Of a DNA stretch of 64,000 bases, positions 50,715 through 60,126 are shown in pieces. Location of the stretch: NCBI RefSeq assembly GCF_000159355.1, contig NZ_GG670121.1, forward strand, positions 456,358-520,357, in the 5' to 3' direction. Made by a program: the position numbers and the translations under genes. How positions within the stretch are numbered: the stretch's first letter is position 1; the number at the start of each line of letters is the position of its first letter. Origin of the DNA: Lactobacillus johnsonii ATCC 33200. GTDB taxonomy: Bacteria; Bacillota; Bacilli; Lactobacillales; Lactobacillaceae. The notes under the pieces are model-generated. The model had not been told where the DNA came from. It saw only the letters and a list, made by a program, of their open reading frames with translations, and made no database searches.

Positions 50715-51785
50715 TTAATCTGTATCAACCTTAATCTTCCCGTCAATGATTTTTTGCTTAGCTTTTTGAACTTTAATCCAGGTATGATAGGATAAATTCC
50801 CTTGAGCTAAAGAAATACCTTTGTTTTTAAGACCATACTTCAGAGTTTTACCACCTGGGAATTTTCCACTAGCAGTTTGGGTAGCGATATCTTCAACAGC
50901 AAGATCGGCACTTTTGATAACTGAAGTAAGAGTGAAATTAGATGGTTGTCCACCTTTTGCCAGGTAGTCGCCTAATTTTGATTGATCTTCATCAGATCCT
51001 ATAACCCATACTTTTTGCCTTACAGGTCGAGCTTGATTGATTTCCTGCGCTGCTTTGAATACACCTTGTCCACTTTTACCTGCTGCTTGAAAAATGACGT
51101 CAGCTTTTTTATTGTACATTTCCTGGGCAATATCGTGTGCTTTATTAGCATCTGAAAAGTTTCCAACTGTCTGGCTCACTACTTTAATATGTTTATGAAG
51201 TTTATGATTTGTTGTTCTTACGCCTTGAATAAAACCTGCTTTGAATGAGGCCATTTCTTTACTATTTTGACCTAAGACTAAACCAACTGTTTGACTTTTA
51301 GTCGTGTAAGCAGCTGCTACACCAGCTAAATATGCTCCTTCTTGATTCTTAAAGGAGATACCGGTTAAATTTTTTAGTTTTGGAGTATAGGCATCAATAA
51401 CGACAAAATTCTTTTTTGGATTATTTTTAGCTGCTTTAATAATATTTGGCTTAAGAGTATAGCCAACACCAATAATAGTTGAGAAATTTTTATCTAACGT
51501 TTCATTGATAGTGGTTTGATAATATTTCGGATCTTTAGGTACAAAATAGTTATAGCCTTTGTTTCCTTCTGGAAGATCATTTTTAGTACCATAATCTTTT
51601 AAACCATTCCAGGCAGATTGATTTAAAGAATTATCTTTAATGCCGTTAATGTCGGATATAAGAGCGATATGATTGTCTCCCTTTTTATTTGTTGGTTCCT
51701 CATGATTAGGTTTGCTACAAGCACTTGCTATTAAAAAGATAGCACTTGTGATCAATAATAGATTAAATTTTTTATTTAGCTTCAT
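50715..51785 (-). CDS. BMP/PnrA-type nucleoside-binding lipoprotein (orphan)
   Basis: A 356-residue extracellular lipoprotein: signal peptide ending LIASAC (Cys23), then a Bmp-family periplasmic-binding fold, with IALISDINGIKDNSLNQSAWNGL, GVGYTLKPNI, SFKNQEGAYLAGVAAA and WVIGSDEDQSKLGDY. Homologues (PnrA, BmpA) bind purine nucleosides for ABC import. No ATPase or permease lies adjacent, so it must use a transporter elsewhere or act alone. Strong terminators on both sides show it is monocistronic. Confidence 0.9.
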   Translation of the reverse strand: MKLNKKFNLLLITSAIFLIASACSKPNHEEPTNKKGDNHIALISDINGIKDNSLNQSAWNGLKDYGTKNDLPEGNKGYNYFVPKDPKYYQTTINETLDKNFSTIIGVGYTLKPNIIKAAKNNPKKNFVVIDAYTPKLKNLTGISFKNQEGAYLAGVAAAYTTKSQTVGLVLGQNSKEMASFKAGFIQGVRTTNHKLHKHIKVVSQTVGNFSDANKAHDIAQEMYNKKADVIFQAAGKSGQGVFKAAQEINQARPVRQKVWVIGSDEDQSKLGDYLAKGGQPSNFTLTSVIKSADLAVEDIATQTASGKFPGGKTLKYGLKNKGISLAQGNLSYHTWIKVQKAKQKIIDGKIKVDTD

Positions 51786-51826
51786 TTGAAAACCTCGATT
51801 AAAAATCTATTCTAATTTTAAACGAG

Positions 51827-51866
51827 AAAAAGACCATCCTACAAGTCAAAGTAGGGTGGTCTTTTA
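51827..51866 (-). terminator. Terminator after PhnD-like gene
   Basis: AAAAGACCATCCTAC pairs with GTAGGGTGGTCTTTT around an 8-nt loop. Confidence 0.9.
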
Positions 51867-51878
51867 AAAATATTAAAT

Positions 51879-52811
51879 TTATTTTTCAGCCTTTTTAGCT
51901 TCAGCTTCGTATTCACGAACAATATTGAAGTTAGAATCTTTAGAATCTACATAGCCATAGTGTTGGTAAATATTTTCAAGGATCTTCTTACCCTTCTTAG
52001 TCTTAGCAATATCTTTAAAGGCAGTAGCAAGTTTCTTTCTAAATGACTTAGACATGCCGCTTCTAACAGCAACAGTATCGTTTGGAATGTATTTAGTAAA
52101 GTAAATTGGAACAACATCTTTCATTACAGCAGGTGCATCTTTAGCAGCCAGAGGACGAGCGTCAGAGAAGACAAAGGCAGCATCGGCATCACCGTTGTAA
52201 ACTGATAAAACAGCTTGATCGTGACCCTTAACTTGAACTAATTTACAATCTTTTGGTACATTTAAACCTTTCTTGTGAAGTTCCGCAATTGGAAGAACGT
52301 AACCAGAAGTAGAGGTTGGATCTTGAACGGCAATTGTCTTACCTTTTAGATCTTTCCAAGATTTGATCTTAGAGCCCTTTTTGACTACGATCATTGAACG
52401 GTAGCTATCCATTAATTTGTGGTTTTGCTTACCGCTTGGTTCGTCATAGCCATAACGTTGTGCTTGTAGTAAAACATCCGCTACACCACGTTTGTGAGCT
52501 AAGACATAAGCATCAGGTGGTAGGAAACCAACATCAACTTTCTTTGATGCCATTGCTTCAATTAAAGCAGAGTTATCAGTTGAAACAGTCACATGAACAG
52601 GCATATGTAATTGCTTTTCAAGCAAGCCTTGTAATGGCTTAGCTTTAGCTTCAAGTTTAGAAGCTTGGACACTAGGAACAAACTGAACGTTTAATTCTTT
52701 AGGAGTATAGCCATCATTTGCTTTAGAAGCAGACTTATTGTTTGAACATGCAGCAGTTGATGCGGCAAGTAAAATCATAGCAGCGCCGATTAAAAATTTC
52801 TTTATATTCAT
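51879..52811 (-). CDS. PhnD-type phosphate/phosphite/phosphonate-binding lipoprotein (orphan)
   Basis: A 310-residue lipoprotein with signal peptide ending ASTAAC (Cys22) and a type II binding fold: VQFVPSVQASKLEAKAKPL, VDVGFLPPDAYVLA and the anion-binding QDPTSTSGYVLPIAEL and GDADAAFVFSDAR. Members bind phosphonate, phosphite or phosphate, but some serve other ligands. No phnC or phnE neighbour. It has GGAGG before ATG 52811 and its own terminator. The 210-bp upstream gap contains no other clear feature. Confidence 0.88.
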   Translation of the reverse strand: MNIKKFLIGAAMILLAASTAACSNNKSASKANDGYTPKELNVQFVPSVQASKLEAKAKPLQGLLEKQLHMPVHVTVSTDNSALIEAMASKKVDVGFLPPDAYVLAHKRGVADVLLQAQRYGYDEPSGKQNHKLMDSYRSMIVVKKGSKIKSWKDLKGKTIAVQDPTSTSGYVLPIAELHKKGLNVPKDCKLVQVKGHDQAVLSVYNGDADAAFVFSDARPLAAKDAPAVMKDVVPIYFTKYIPNDTVAVRSGMSKSFRKKLATAFKDIAKTKKGKKILENIYQHYGYVDSKDSNFNIVREYEAEAKKAEK

Positions 52812-52983
52812 TTTTTCCTCCAGAACTATTTAATGAAGTTGACGATATAAAGATAGCAAACTATGGGTGTTAATTCAATAGAAAACATGTATATTTTTAC
52901 AATAAATCAAAAATATTGTTCGTGTTTTGTTAAAGAAAACTAGTGGAATCAATGATTTTGCATACTGAAAGCACGAATTTAAA

Positions 52984-53020
52984 AACAATAAAAAATCCAG
53001 ATGACTAACATCTGGATAAA
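52984..53020 (-). terminator. Terminator of cyd operon
   Basis: ATCCAGATG-ACTAA-CATCTGGAT with T-run on the minus strand, just after the prenyltransferase stop. Confidence 0.85.
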
Positions 53021-53024
53021 AAGG

Positions 53025-53951
53025 TTATTTAATTCTAAGATTTAACATCAAACCGATAAAGAGACCTACTGCTTCAGTTACAAATAAAACTTGGGTATTT
53101 TGGACTACTTTAGGGAAAGATTTTGGCTTAGTTTGTATTTTCCAAAGAAAGCACATGTTTTTGTAGATTGTTGGAATACAAATCAAAATTAAAGCGACAC
53201 TCCAAGGAAGGACTCCAACCCAAATTGCCCAACCTGTTAAAAAGAATCCTAAAAAGTAGTTAAATACGAATAAATAAAGACCGCCCTTAATTCCAATATA
53301 AGAAACTAAAGTGTGTCTTCCATTTGCGATATCTGCATCATGATCACACAAATTATTTCCAAGCATTAAAGTGAAGTTACAAATTTCAGGAATGCCGGCA
53401 GCAAGGATAATTGGCCAAACAAAATTCCAGTTAAATGGTACATGGGGATAAACGTTAATATAGACCATGATTAGAAAAATTCCAAATCCCATTGCAAAAC
53501 AAGCAGCTATTTCTCCAAAAGGCCCGGCAGAAATTGTATGTGATCCAGTTGAATAGGAAAGAGCAATTGCGTAACAAATAATTCCTAGAATCCAAATATA
53601 TAAATTAGTTTGAAAACCAATCATAAAAGCACAGGTGGCTGAAATAATAAATAAAATCCAAATAAGAACTAAAACATTTTTGGGATTAAGATGATACTTC
53701 CCAATTGGATTCTTTTTATGATCGCCAGTTTTAGCAGCTTTTTCACGCTTATAATCCCAATAACCATCATTTACATTCATAAAAATCTGTAGAACAATTG
53801 TAGCGATACACATTTCAATTGTTGGAAAAATTCTAAACAACTGAAAATTATATTCTGTGTACATGATTCCTAATAGGACAGGAATTATGGAGTTAAATAG
53901 GGTACGTGGTTCAACTAATTCATAGTAGCCTTGCTTTGCTTCAGCAGACAT
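53025..53951 (-). CDS. menA: UbiA-family (MenA-like) prenyltransferase
   Basis: A 308-residue membrane protein with 8-9 helices and two aspartate motifs, NVNDGYWDYKRE and NLCDHDADIANGR, binding prenyl diphosphate and Mg. It probably joins a prenyl chain to 1,4-dihydroxy-2-naphthoate to give demethylmenaquinone. It is the last gene of the cydABDC operon, 20 bp after cydC. No other men genes are seen, so the host may import the naphthoate precursor to make quinone for cytochrome bd. Confidence 0.88.
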   Translation of the reverse strand: MSAEAKQGYYELVEPRTLFNSIIPVLLGIMYTEYNFQLFRIFPTIEMCIATIVLQIFMNVNDGYWDYKREKAAKTGDHKKNPIGKYHLNPKNVLVLIWILFIISATCAFMIGFQTNLYIWILGIICYAIALSYSTGSHTISAGPFGEIAACFAMGFGIFLIMVYINVYPHVPFNWNFVWPIILAAGIPEICNFTLMLGNNLCDHDADIANGRHTLVSYIGIKGGLYLFVFNYFLGFFLTGWAIWVGVLPWSVALILICIPTIYKNMCFLWKIQTKPKSFPKVVQNTQVLFVTEAVGLFIGLMLNLRIK

Positions 53952-53970
53952 AATAAACTTCTTTCTATTT

Positions 53971-55716
53971 TTAAATTAGTCCTTGATCCATTAAATAAAG
54001 TTGATGAAAATGCTCATTGTGTTCAAATAATTCGTAAGGATTGCCCTGCATGGTCACTTTTCCATCTTTAAAGAAGAGAACTTCGTTCATATATTTTACA
54101 CCTTGTAAGTGGTGAGTTACCCAAACTACTGTCTTCTTCTTTAAAACATCAAATACTAAATCTAATAATTTTTGTTCTGTTAGCGGATCTAGACCCACTG
54201 TTGGCTCATCTAAGAGGACAATTGGGGTATCTTGTAAAAGTACACGTGCTAATGCTAAACGTTCCTTTTGACCACCAGAAAAACGTGCGCCAGCTTCTGC
54301 GACTTCTGTATCCATTTTTTTAGGAAGGGAATTAATGAAATCAGCTAGCTGTACTTTTTCTAAAATTTCCATCATTTGATCAGCATTGGCATCTGGATTA
54401 GCCATTTTAAGATTTTCATAGATAGTAGTATTGAATAAAAATGGCTCCTGGTTCAGCACAGAGAATAATTTTGAACGCTCTTTTTGTAAGGACAAAACAT
54501 TAATCTTATCCAAGGTGACAGTACCTGTATTTGGCTTTAAATCTCCAAGAATTAATTGTAGGATAGTACTTTTTCCAGCCCCAGATGGTCCAATTAAAGC
54601 AGCTTTTTGACCTCTTTTTAATGTGAGAGAGAAATTTTGAATAATTGGATAATCTTCTCCTGGATAAGTGAATGAAATATCAGTAGCTTTTAAAGTTCCT
54701 ACAAAAACTGGATCAAGATATTCTTGATGAGGTAAATGGTTTTCAGGTACTGTTAATTCATTTAAATGCTTTACTGAATCGCTATATGTGTGCCATTCCT
54801 CAATACCTTGTCCAACGGGAATGAAAGCATCAGATAGAGGGAACAAGGCTAAAACAACAGCACCAACGTAATTTGCTGCTTCTTGATTATAGGTGAGGTT
54901 CTTGTTAGTGAAATAAAGAATAGCAACAGCCATTAAACCGAAGATAAACTCAAGAATAAAATCACGTGCCCAATCAAACTTGCCGGATTTTTTTTCATGC
55001 TTTCCTAAAGACTTTAAAGTGGTTTTAGTTTGATTGAAAAATGCATCCTTGCGACCAGAAATTTTCCAGTCGCCAGCACCTAAAACTTGATCAGTAAATT
55101 CTGTATAAAGCTGTGTTTTCTCTTTCTTTTCCTTACTGCGTACACTAGCTTGTTTTAGAAGTGAGAAGAATGGAACGAGAATAAGTTCCATAATCAATAA
55201 AATTGCTATAATACCCGCTAATGGCCATGAAAATAAGCCAAGCAAAATTACAACAATAAATCCTACTAGGTAACTTAGAATGGCTGGAAAGATAGTTCTC
55301 AAATAAAGATTTTGTAAGTGTCCAATATCATCAGTTAGGAGAGAAAGAATACTTCCTGTCTGAAAAGCTGAGCCGACTGCTGAAGTATTTTTTTCAGCGA
55401 TATAAAAAAGTCTTCTCCTTAGAGAACTTGTGACCCGTAAAATCCAATTATGAGAAACTAAACGCTCTAAATATCTAAATAAAGGTCGTCCAATTCCGAC
55501 AGCACGCATTAAGACGATTGGGACATAAATCATTAAGATGTTTTCTGGACGTGTTGCTGCTTTGTCAATTGTATAGCCCGCATAAAACATAAGCGCACCA
55601 CCACAAAAGAACATAACGATGCCAAGAAAAATCGCTAAGAGAAAATTCCACTTATATTTTGCAAGGTAAGGTTTAACCCAATGTTCATGTTTCCAAGAAA
55701 ATTTTTTGTTCATCAT
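53971..55716 (-). CDS. cydC: ABC exporter CydC (cytochrome bd assembly)
   Basis: A 581-residue half-transporter: N-terminal six-helix domain and C-terminal ATPase with Walker A IGPSGAGKSTILQL, signature FSGGQKERLALAR and Walker B IVLLDEPTVGLDP. Partner of CydD; the pair exports thiols/affects haem assembly for cytochrome bd. Overlaps cydD by 4 nt (ATGA). Which of the two is named C or D follows gene order and sequence resemblance. Confidence 0.92.
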   Translation of the reverse strand: MMNKKFSWKHEHWVKPYLAKYKWNFLLAIFLGIVMFFCGGALMFYAGYTIDKAATRPENILMIYVPIVLMRAVGIGRPLFRYLERLVSHNWILRVTSSLRRRLFYIAEKNTSAVGSAFQTGSILSLLTDDIGHLQNLYLRTIFPAILSYLVGFIVVILLGLFSWPLAGIIAILLIMELILVPFFSLLKQASVRSKEKKEKTQLYTEFTDQVLGAGDWKISGRKDAFFNQTKTTLKSLGKHEKKSGKFDWARDFILEFIFGLMAVAILYFTNKNLTYNQEAANYVGAVVLALFPLSDAFIPVGQGIEEWHTYSDSVKHLNELTVPENHLPHQEYLDPVFVGTLKATDISFTYPGEDYPIIQNFSLTLKRGQKAALIGPSGAGKSTILQLILGDLKPNTGTVTLDKINVLSLQKERSKLFSVLNQEPFLFNTTIYENLKMANPDANADQMMEILEKVQLADFINSLPKKMDTEVAEAGARFSGGQKERLALARVLLQDTPIVLLDEPTVGLDPLTEQKLLDLVFDVLKKKTVVWVTHHLQGVKYMNEVLFFKDGKVTMQGNPYELFEHNEHFHQLYLMDQGLI

Positions 55717-57530
55717 AGTAGATCTTCTTTCAATGGGTGAGTAAGTTTTTTGAATAAAGTTCCGTTTTTAGCTAAGTCACTAGGAGCACCTTGTTCTACA
55801 ATTTCTCCATTTTCAATGACTAGGCACCAATCCATATCATTTAGCCAGTGCAAGCGGTGTGTCGTAAAGAAGACTAAATGATTTTCCATTAATTTCTTCA
55901 TCGGCTCCTTTAATTCATACTCAGTTTCAATATCCAGGTGAGCAGTTGGTTCGTCGAAAAATAATATCTTTCGATCTTTTGCTAGGAAAGCACGGGCTAA
56001 TGCAATGCGTTGTTTTTGTCCGCCAGAAATGCCGCGTCCATTTTCACCGATTCTAGTGTTTAAACCATCTTTTAAACTAGCAACAAAATTATTCAAATCA
56101 GTTGCTTTTAACGCAGCATCAATTTCTGTTTGACTAGCATTTGGATTATAAAAAGTTAGATTTTCTTTAATGCTAGTTGCGAACATGAAAGGATCTTGTG
56201 GAATATATGTAATTTGATTTTGCCAATTCTTTTGATTGAGTTGGGCAAGATTTTGCCCATTAATTGTAAAATTATCTTCTTTAAGATGGGGAGTAAGAAA
56301 GCCCGCTAAAATTCTCATTAATGTTGTTTTTCCAGCACCTGTTGGGCCAATAATGCCAACTTTTTGAAATCCTGTAAGCTTTAGATTAACATTACGTAAC
56401 TCATCAGCTGTATGAGTCTTATCGGCACTTGTTTGTTCCTTTTTTACTACGGCGCTCATTTTTGCATTTTTATTAATACTAAAATGATCTTGATCAATAT
56501 GACTATAGTTAAAAGAAACATCATTAGCTATAAAGACACTATCTTTGTTCCACGTGAAACTAGATAACTGATCTTCTTGGGGAGTGGTTGGAAAAGCTAG
56601 AATATCAAAAATTTGTCCTAGAGCATTTTTACCATTTAAAGTTGCATGGAAATCATTACCAAAATCCCGAATTGGTAAAAAGTATTCAGGTGATAAAATT
56701 AAAATCACTAATGAAGGATAAAGAACCAAGTTGCCATTGATTAAGCCAATTCCAAGAAACATGGCAATAATTGCAATGGATAATGTGGTAAAGAAGTCTA
56801 GCGTAAAGGTGGATAGGATTGCTACTCTTAAGACACCCATTGTCTTTTTACGGTAGTTTTCACTATTTTTATAAACAATATTTCCATATTTTTTAGCAAG
56901 ACCCAAAACTTTTAAGGTGCTTAACCCCCGTAAAGCATCAACAAAGTGGTTTTGCAATTTAATATATCCAGCATATTGTTTACTAGCTTTACTTTGAGCA
57001 GCAGTTCCTAAAATGATCATAAATAAGATCAGTAAAGGAAAAACTAAGAGTAAAATCCATCCAGAAAGGGCATTTAGAGTAAAGATATAAATTAAAATCA
57101 CCCATGGAGCAATTGCGAGGGCAATTAATTTTGGAAAAATTAGCGACAGATAATTGGAAATTTCGTCCATTCCATCTAAAAGAGTAGAAACTAAGTTTCC
57201 TGTTCCAATTCTTGAGACTAATGCAATTCCACCATCATAGGTTTTATTAAGTAATTGTTGACGTAAAAGAGCAGTTGTCTGATTTGCATAACGATTCATA
57301 TACCATTTTTGAAACCAGTTAATTCCTTGTCTTAATAAATAGAAGATCAAAAAAGCTAAAACATCTTCTACAATATTAGCAAAAGACTGTCGTTTCCAAG
57401 AGCCGACAATTGCTCGAGCAAGGAAAATACCTTGGCCTAAAATAGCAAATGCTTGCAAGAACATTAGTCCTGCAAGCATTGCGAGCATGATTTTGGCTTT
57501 TGGTAATTTAAAAAGTCGTTTATCAATCAT
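55713..57530 (-). CDS. cydD: ABC exporter CydD (cytochrome bd assembly)
   Basis: A 605-residue half-transporter with N-terminal membrane domain and ATPase: Walker A IGPTGAGKTTLMRIL, signature ISGGQKQRIALAR, Walker B ILFFDEPTAHLD. A parS-like 16-mer lies within its coding region (56546-56561). Spacing is 18 bp from cydB and overlapping with cydC, so all five genes form one transcript. Confidence 0.92.
   Translation of the reverse strand: MIDKRLFKLPKAKIMLAMLAGLMFLQAFAILGQGIFLARAIVGSWKRQSFANIVEDVLAFLIFYLLRQGINWFQKWYMNRYANQTTALLRQQLLNKTYDGGIALVSRIGTGNLVSTLLDGMDEISNYLSLIFPKLIALAIAPWVILIYIFTLNALSGWILLLVFPLLILFMIILGTAAQSKASKQYAGYIKLQNHFVDALRGLSTLKVLGLAKKYGNIVYKNSENYRKKTMGVLRVAILSTFTLDFFTTLSIAIIAMFLGIGLINGNLVLYPSLVILILSPEYFLPIRDFGNDFHATLNGKNALGQIFDILAFPTTPQEDQLSSFTWNKDSVFIANDVSFNYSHIDQDHFSINKNAKMSAVVKKEQTSADKTHTADELRNVNLKLTGFQKVGIIGPTGAGKTTLMRILAGFLTPHLKEDNFTINGQNLAQLNQKNWQNQITYIPQDPFMFATSIKENLTFYNPNASQTEIDAALKATDLNNFVASLKDGLNTRIGENGRGISGGQKQRIALARAFLAKDRKILFFDEPTAHLDIETEYELKEPMKKLMENHLVFFTTHRLHWLNDMDWCLVIENGEIVEQGAPSDLAKNGTLFKKLTHPLKEDLL
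56546..56561. other. parS-like site (15 of 16) inside cydD
   Basis: TGTTCCACGTGAAACT differs from the ParB-binding consensus TGTTNCACGTGAAACA only in the last base. It is the best of three such sites in this window, about 50 kb from oriC. Confidence 0.65.
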
Positions 57531-57548
57531 TTTTATTCCTGTTCTAGA

Positions 57549-58571
57549 TTAGGCGTTTTGATTTACCTTAATCCGGTGTCTAAAGACTACGTATGACCAG
57601 ATGATATAAGCTAAGGCGATTGGCAAAAGGATTAGAGCAACAATTGTCATTACCTCAAGTGTTAGTTTAGAGTTGGCTGCATTTTTAATTAAAAGTGAGT
57701 GGGCTGGATCAGTGGCGATTAATACGCGAGGGAAGAGTCCGTTAAATAAAAGTCCAACAACAGCTACTAAAGTTAATCCACTCGTTACGAAAGCTTTTCC
57801 TTGCTTATTTTTAATTAAGGCAATATCAGACCAAGCAGTTAGAACAACAATAAGTAAAGTAATAATTGTTGAAGAGATTGGTCTTAACTTAAAGAAATCA
57901 GTTTGGAAGAAAATCAATAAAGCAAAGACAATTTCTCCTAAATAAGCTACAAGATAAAGCTTCTCGTTTAAGTTAGCAGCACGCTTACTTAATTCTGGGT
58001 CATCAATTCTTAATCTTAAGAAGTTAATTCCATGAATTAAGCAAAGGAGCCCTCCTGCTACTCCTGCAACTACTGATAATGGGTTAACAATATTCCAAAA
58101 ACTTAAACTCATATTTCCTTGAGCATCGATTGGAACACCTTGAATTAGGCTACCGAACATCATTGTAAGGAAAAATGGAGCTAATAAACTACCCCCAAAT
58201 AGGGCACTAGTCCAGATTCTAAATCCGTGCTCAGTTTCGGCATGAGCAGAAAATTCAAAGGATACTCCTCTGATAATTAGAGCAAATAAGGTAAAGAATA
58301 GTAAGATGTAATATCCACTAAATAGACTTGCATACCAATCAGAGAATGACGCAAACATGGCACCACCGGCTGTGATAAGCCATACTTCATTTCCATCCCA
58401 GTGTGGTCCAATAGTTTCCATCATTACATGTTTTTCTTGATCATTTTTTGCTAAAAACTGTGTTGCCATTCCTACACCATAGTCAAAACCTTCAGTAAAG
58501 TAGAAAATCATGAAAAGAAGGCCAATTAATAGGAACCAAAGCAACTGTAAAAAATCAATTCCATCGATCAT
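57549..58571 (-). CDS. cydB: Cytochrome bd quinol oxidase subunit II
   Basis: A 340-residue membrane protein with about nine helices: FLLIGLLFMIFYFTEGFDYGVGM and ETIGPHWDGNEVWLITAGGAMFASF are diagnostic of CydB. It forms the heterodimer with CydA, reducing O2 to water with quinol. The ATG shares one base with the cydA stop codon, giving translational coupling. Confidence 0.97.
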   Translation of the reverse strand: MIDGIDFLQLLWFLLIGLLFMIFYFTEGFDYGVGMATQFLAKNDQEKHVMMETIGPHWDGNEVWLITAGGAMFASFSDWYASLFSGYYILLFFTLFALIIRGVSFEFSAHAETEHGFRIWTSALFGGSLLAPFFLTMMFGSLIQGVPIDAQGNMSLSFWNIVNPLSVVAGVAGGLLCLIHGINFLRLRIDDPELSKRAANLNEKLYLVAYLGEIVFALLIFFQTDFFKLRPISSTIITLLIVVLTAWSDIALIKNKQGKAFVTSGLTLVAVVGLLFNGLFPRVLIATDPAHSLLIKNAANSKLTLEVMTIVALILLPIALAYIIWSYVVFRHRIKVNQNA

Positions 58572-59962
58572 TAGTATGCACCCCTTTCAAGTGCACCAGC
58601 TACACCCATATCAAGTTGACGTTTACAGTAATAGATCATCACTCCGCCAAGAGTTGAGAAGATTAGGAAGTACATAATATTTGTGAACCAGAGCTCACCG
58701 GTGGTTGTACTTGCAGAAATTGAATCTGCAATTGTAAATAGACCATAGACGGTCCATGGGAAACGACCAAGTTCTGTAATGAACCAACCACAAGTATTAG
58801 CAATAAATGGAAGGAAGGTTGAAATACCTAAAATCCATAAGAACCAGCGTTTGTTTTCAATTGTATTCTTCTTTGGACGAGTCCAAATTAAACCTAAAAT
58901 TGAAAGCAAAGCAAATAGGGCACCAAAACCAGCCATGATTCTAAAGCTATAGAATAAGGTCTTAACCGGAACATAATAGCTCATGTCTTTGCCAAACTTT
59001 TTATCGTATTTTGCATGCAATTCTTTATTGATTTGATTCATTCCCTTAATGGAACCACTAGTACTGTGATAAGTAAGAATGGTTAGAACATCAGGAATAG
59101 AAATTGCACCTTCATTTTTATGTTCTTTAGTATTTAAATTAGCAACTATATCCCATGGAGCGTGATCGCCTGTTGTTTCATAAACACCTTCAGTTGCTGC
59201 AAACTTCATTGGTTGTTCGTGAATTTCAACTTGAGTTTGATAGTCACCAGCACCAATTTCAGCAATTGAAGCAAATAAGGCAACCCAAAGAGCGATACGC
59301 ATGGACTTTTTATGGAAGTTAACATCCCGTTTTCTAAGTAAGCCAAAAGCAGCCATCCCAATTACGACAAATGAAGCCGTAACAATAGCACCGATTACTA
59401 CGTGTGGGAAACTAGCCCATAGTTGTTCGTTGGCAATTAAAGCCCAAAAATTAGCCATTTGCGCCTTACCATTTTTAATGACATAGCCAACTGGATGCTG
59501 CATAAAGGCATTAGCGGTTAAAATCCAAATTGCACTCAGCATTGAACCGATAAAAGAGATCCAAACTAAGGCACAGTGCAAGGCTGGCTTAAACTTGTTC
59601 CATGTAAACATCCATAAACCAATGAAGGTAGATTCCATAAAGAAAGCTAACAAAGCTTCAATGGCCAATGGAGCACCAAAAATATCACCCATGAAACGAG
59701 AGTAGTCAGACCAGTTCATTCCGAATTGAAATTCCTGAATAATTCCTGTAACTACCCCGACAGCAAAACTCAATAGATAAATTTTTCCCCAGAATTGAGC
59801 CATCTTTTTATATACTTCGTCCTTTTTAACGACGTAGAGTGTTTCCATGATTGATACAATGAATCCCATCCCAATGGAGAAGGGAACAAAGAAGAAGTGG
59901 AAGACTGTAGTCATTGCGAATTGGAAGCGGGCAAGATCTAACATTGTTACACCCGATAACAT
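58571..59962 (-). CDS. cydA: Cytochrome bd quinol oxidase subunit I
   Basis: The haem-carrying subunit, about 463 residues. Haem ligands are seen: His in TTVFHFFFVP (b595), His in ASFPHVVIG and Met in FYSFRIMAGFG (b558). The quinol loop has YQTQVEIHEQPMKFAATEG and is short (S-type). Since lactobacilli do not make haem, activity needs external haem. Start ATG 59962 (MLSGVTMLDLARFQ) has AGGTGA at good distance; ATG 59968 lies too close to it. A cre-like site overlaps its promoter. Confidence 0.96.
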   Translation of the reverse strand: MLSGVTMLDLARFQFAMTTVFHFFFVPFSIGMGFIVSIMETLYVVKKDEVYKKMAQFWGKIYLLSFAVGVVTGIIQEFQFGMNWSDYSRFMGDIFGAPLAIEALLAFFMESTFIGLWMFTWNKFKPALHCALVWISFIGSMLSAIWILTANAFMQHPVGYVIKNGKAQMANFWALIANEQLWASFPHVVIGAIVTASFVVIGMAAFGLLRKRDVNFHKKSMRIALWVALFASIAEIGAGDYQTQVEIHEQPMKFAATEGVYETTGDHAPWDIVANLNTKEHKNEGAISIPDVLTILTYHSTSGSIKGMNQINKELHAKYDKKFGKDMSYYVPVKTLFYSFRIMAGFGALFALLSILGLIWTRPKKNTIENKRWFLWILGISTFLPFIANTCGWFITELGRFPWTVYGLFTIADSISASTTTGELWFTNIMYFLIFSTLGGVMIYYCKRQLDMGVAGALERGAY

Positions 59963-60010
59963 TTTCATTCACCTATTTCTATTTCCACATATATAACATC
60001 TGTTTCCTTA

Positions 60011-60039
60011 AGCATATACTTTATTGATGCCGTTTTCAA
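60011..60039 (-). promoter_or_regulatory. cyd operon promoter with cre-like site
   Basis: TTGAAA (60034-60039), 17 bp, TATGCT (60011-60016) on the minus strand. TGAAAACGGCATCA (60025-60038) is a close match to the CcpA cre consensus and overlaps the -35, predicting glucose repression. Confidence 0.6.
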
Positions 60040-60088
60040 TAAAATATAAGAATAAGTTCATAACTTTTTTCTTAGGTAAGTTTAGAGC

Positions 60089-60122
60089 AAAAAAATAAGG
60101 ATTTCAATGTTGAAATCCTTAT
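60089..60122 (-). terminator. Terminator of ABC exporter operon
   Basis: A perfect 13-bp stem ATAAGGATTTCAA/TTGAAATCCTTAT with a 2-nt spacer, T-run on the minus strand. Confidence 0.85.
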
Positions 60123-60126
60123 AGAT

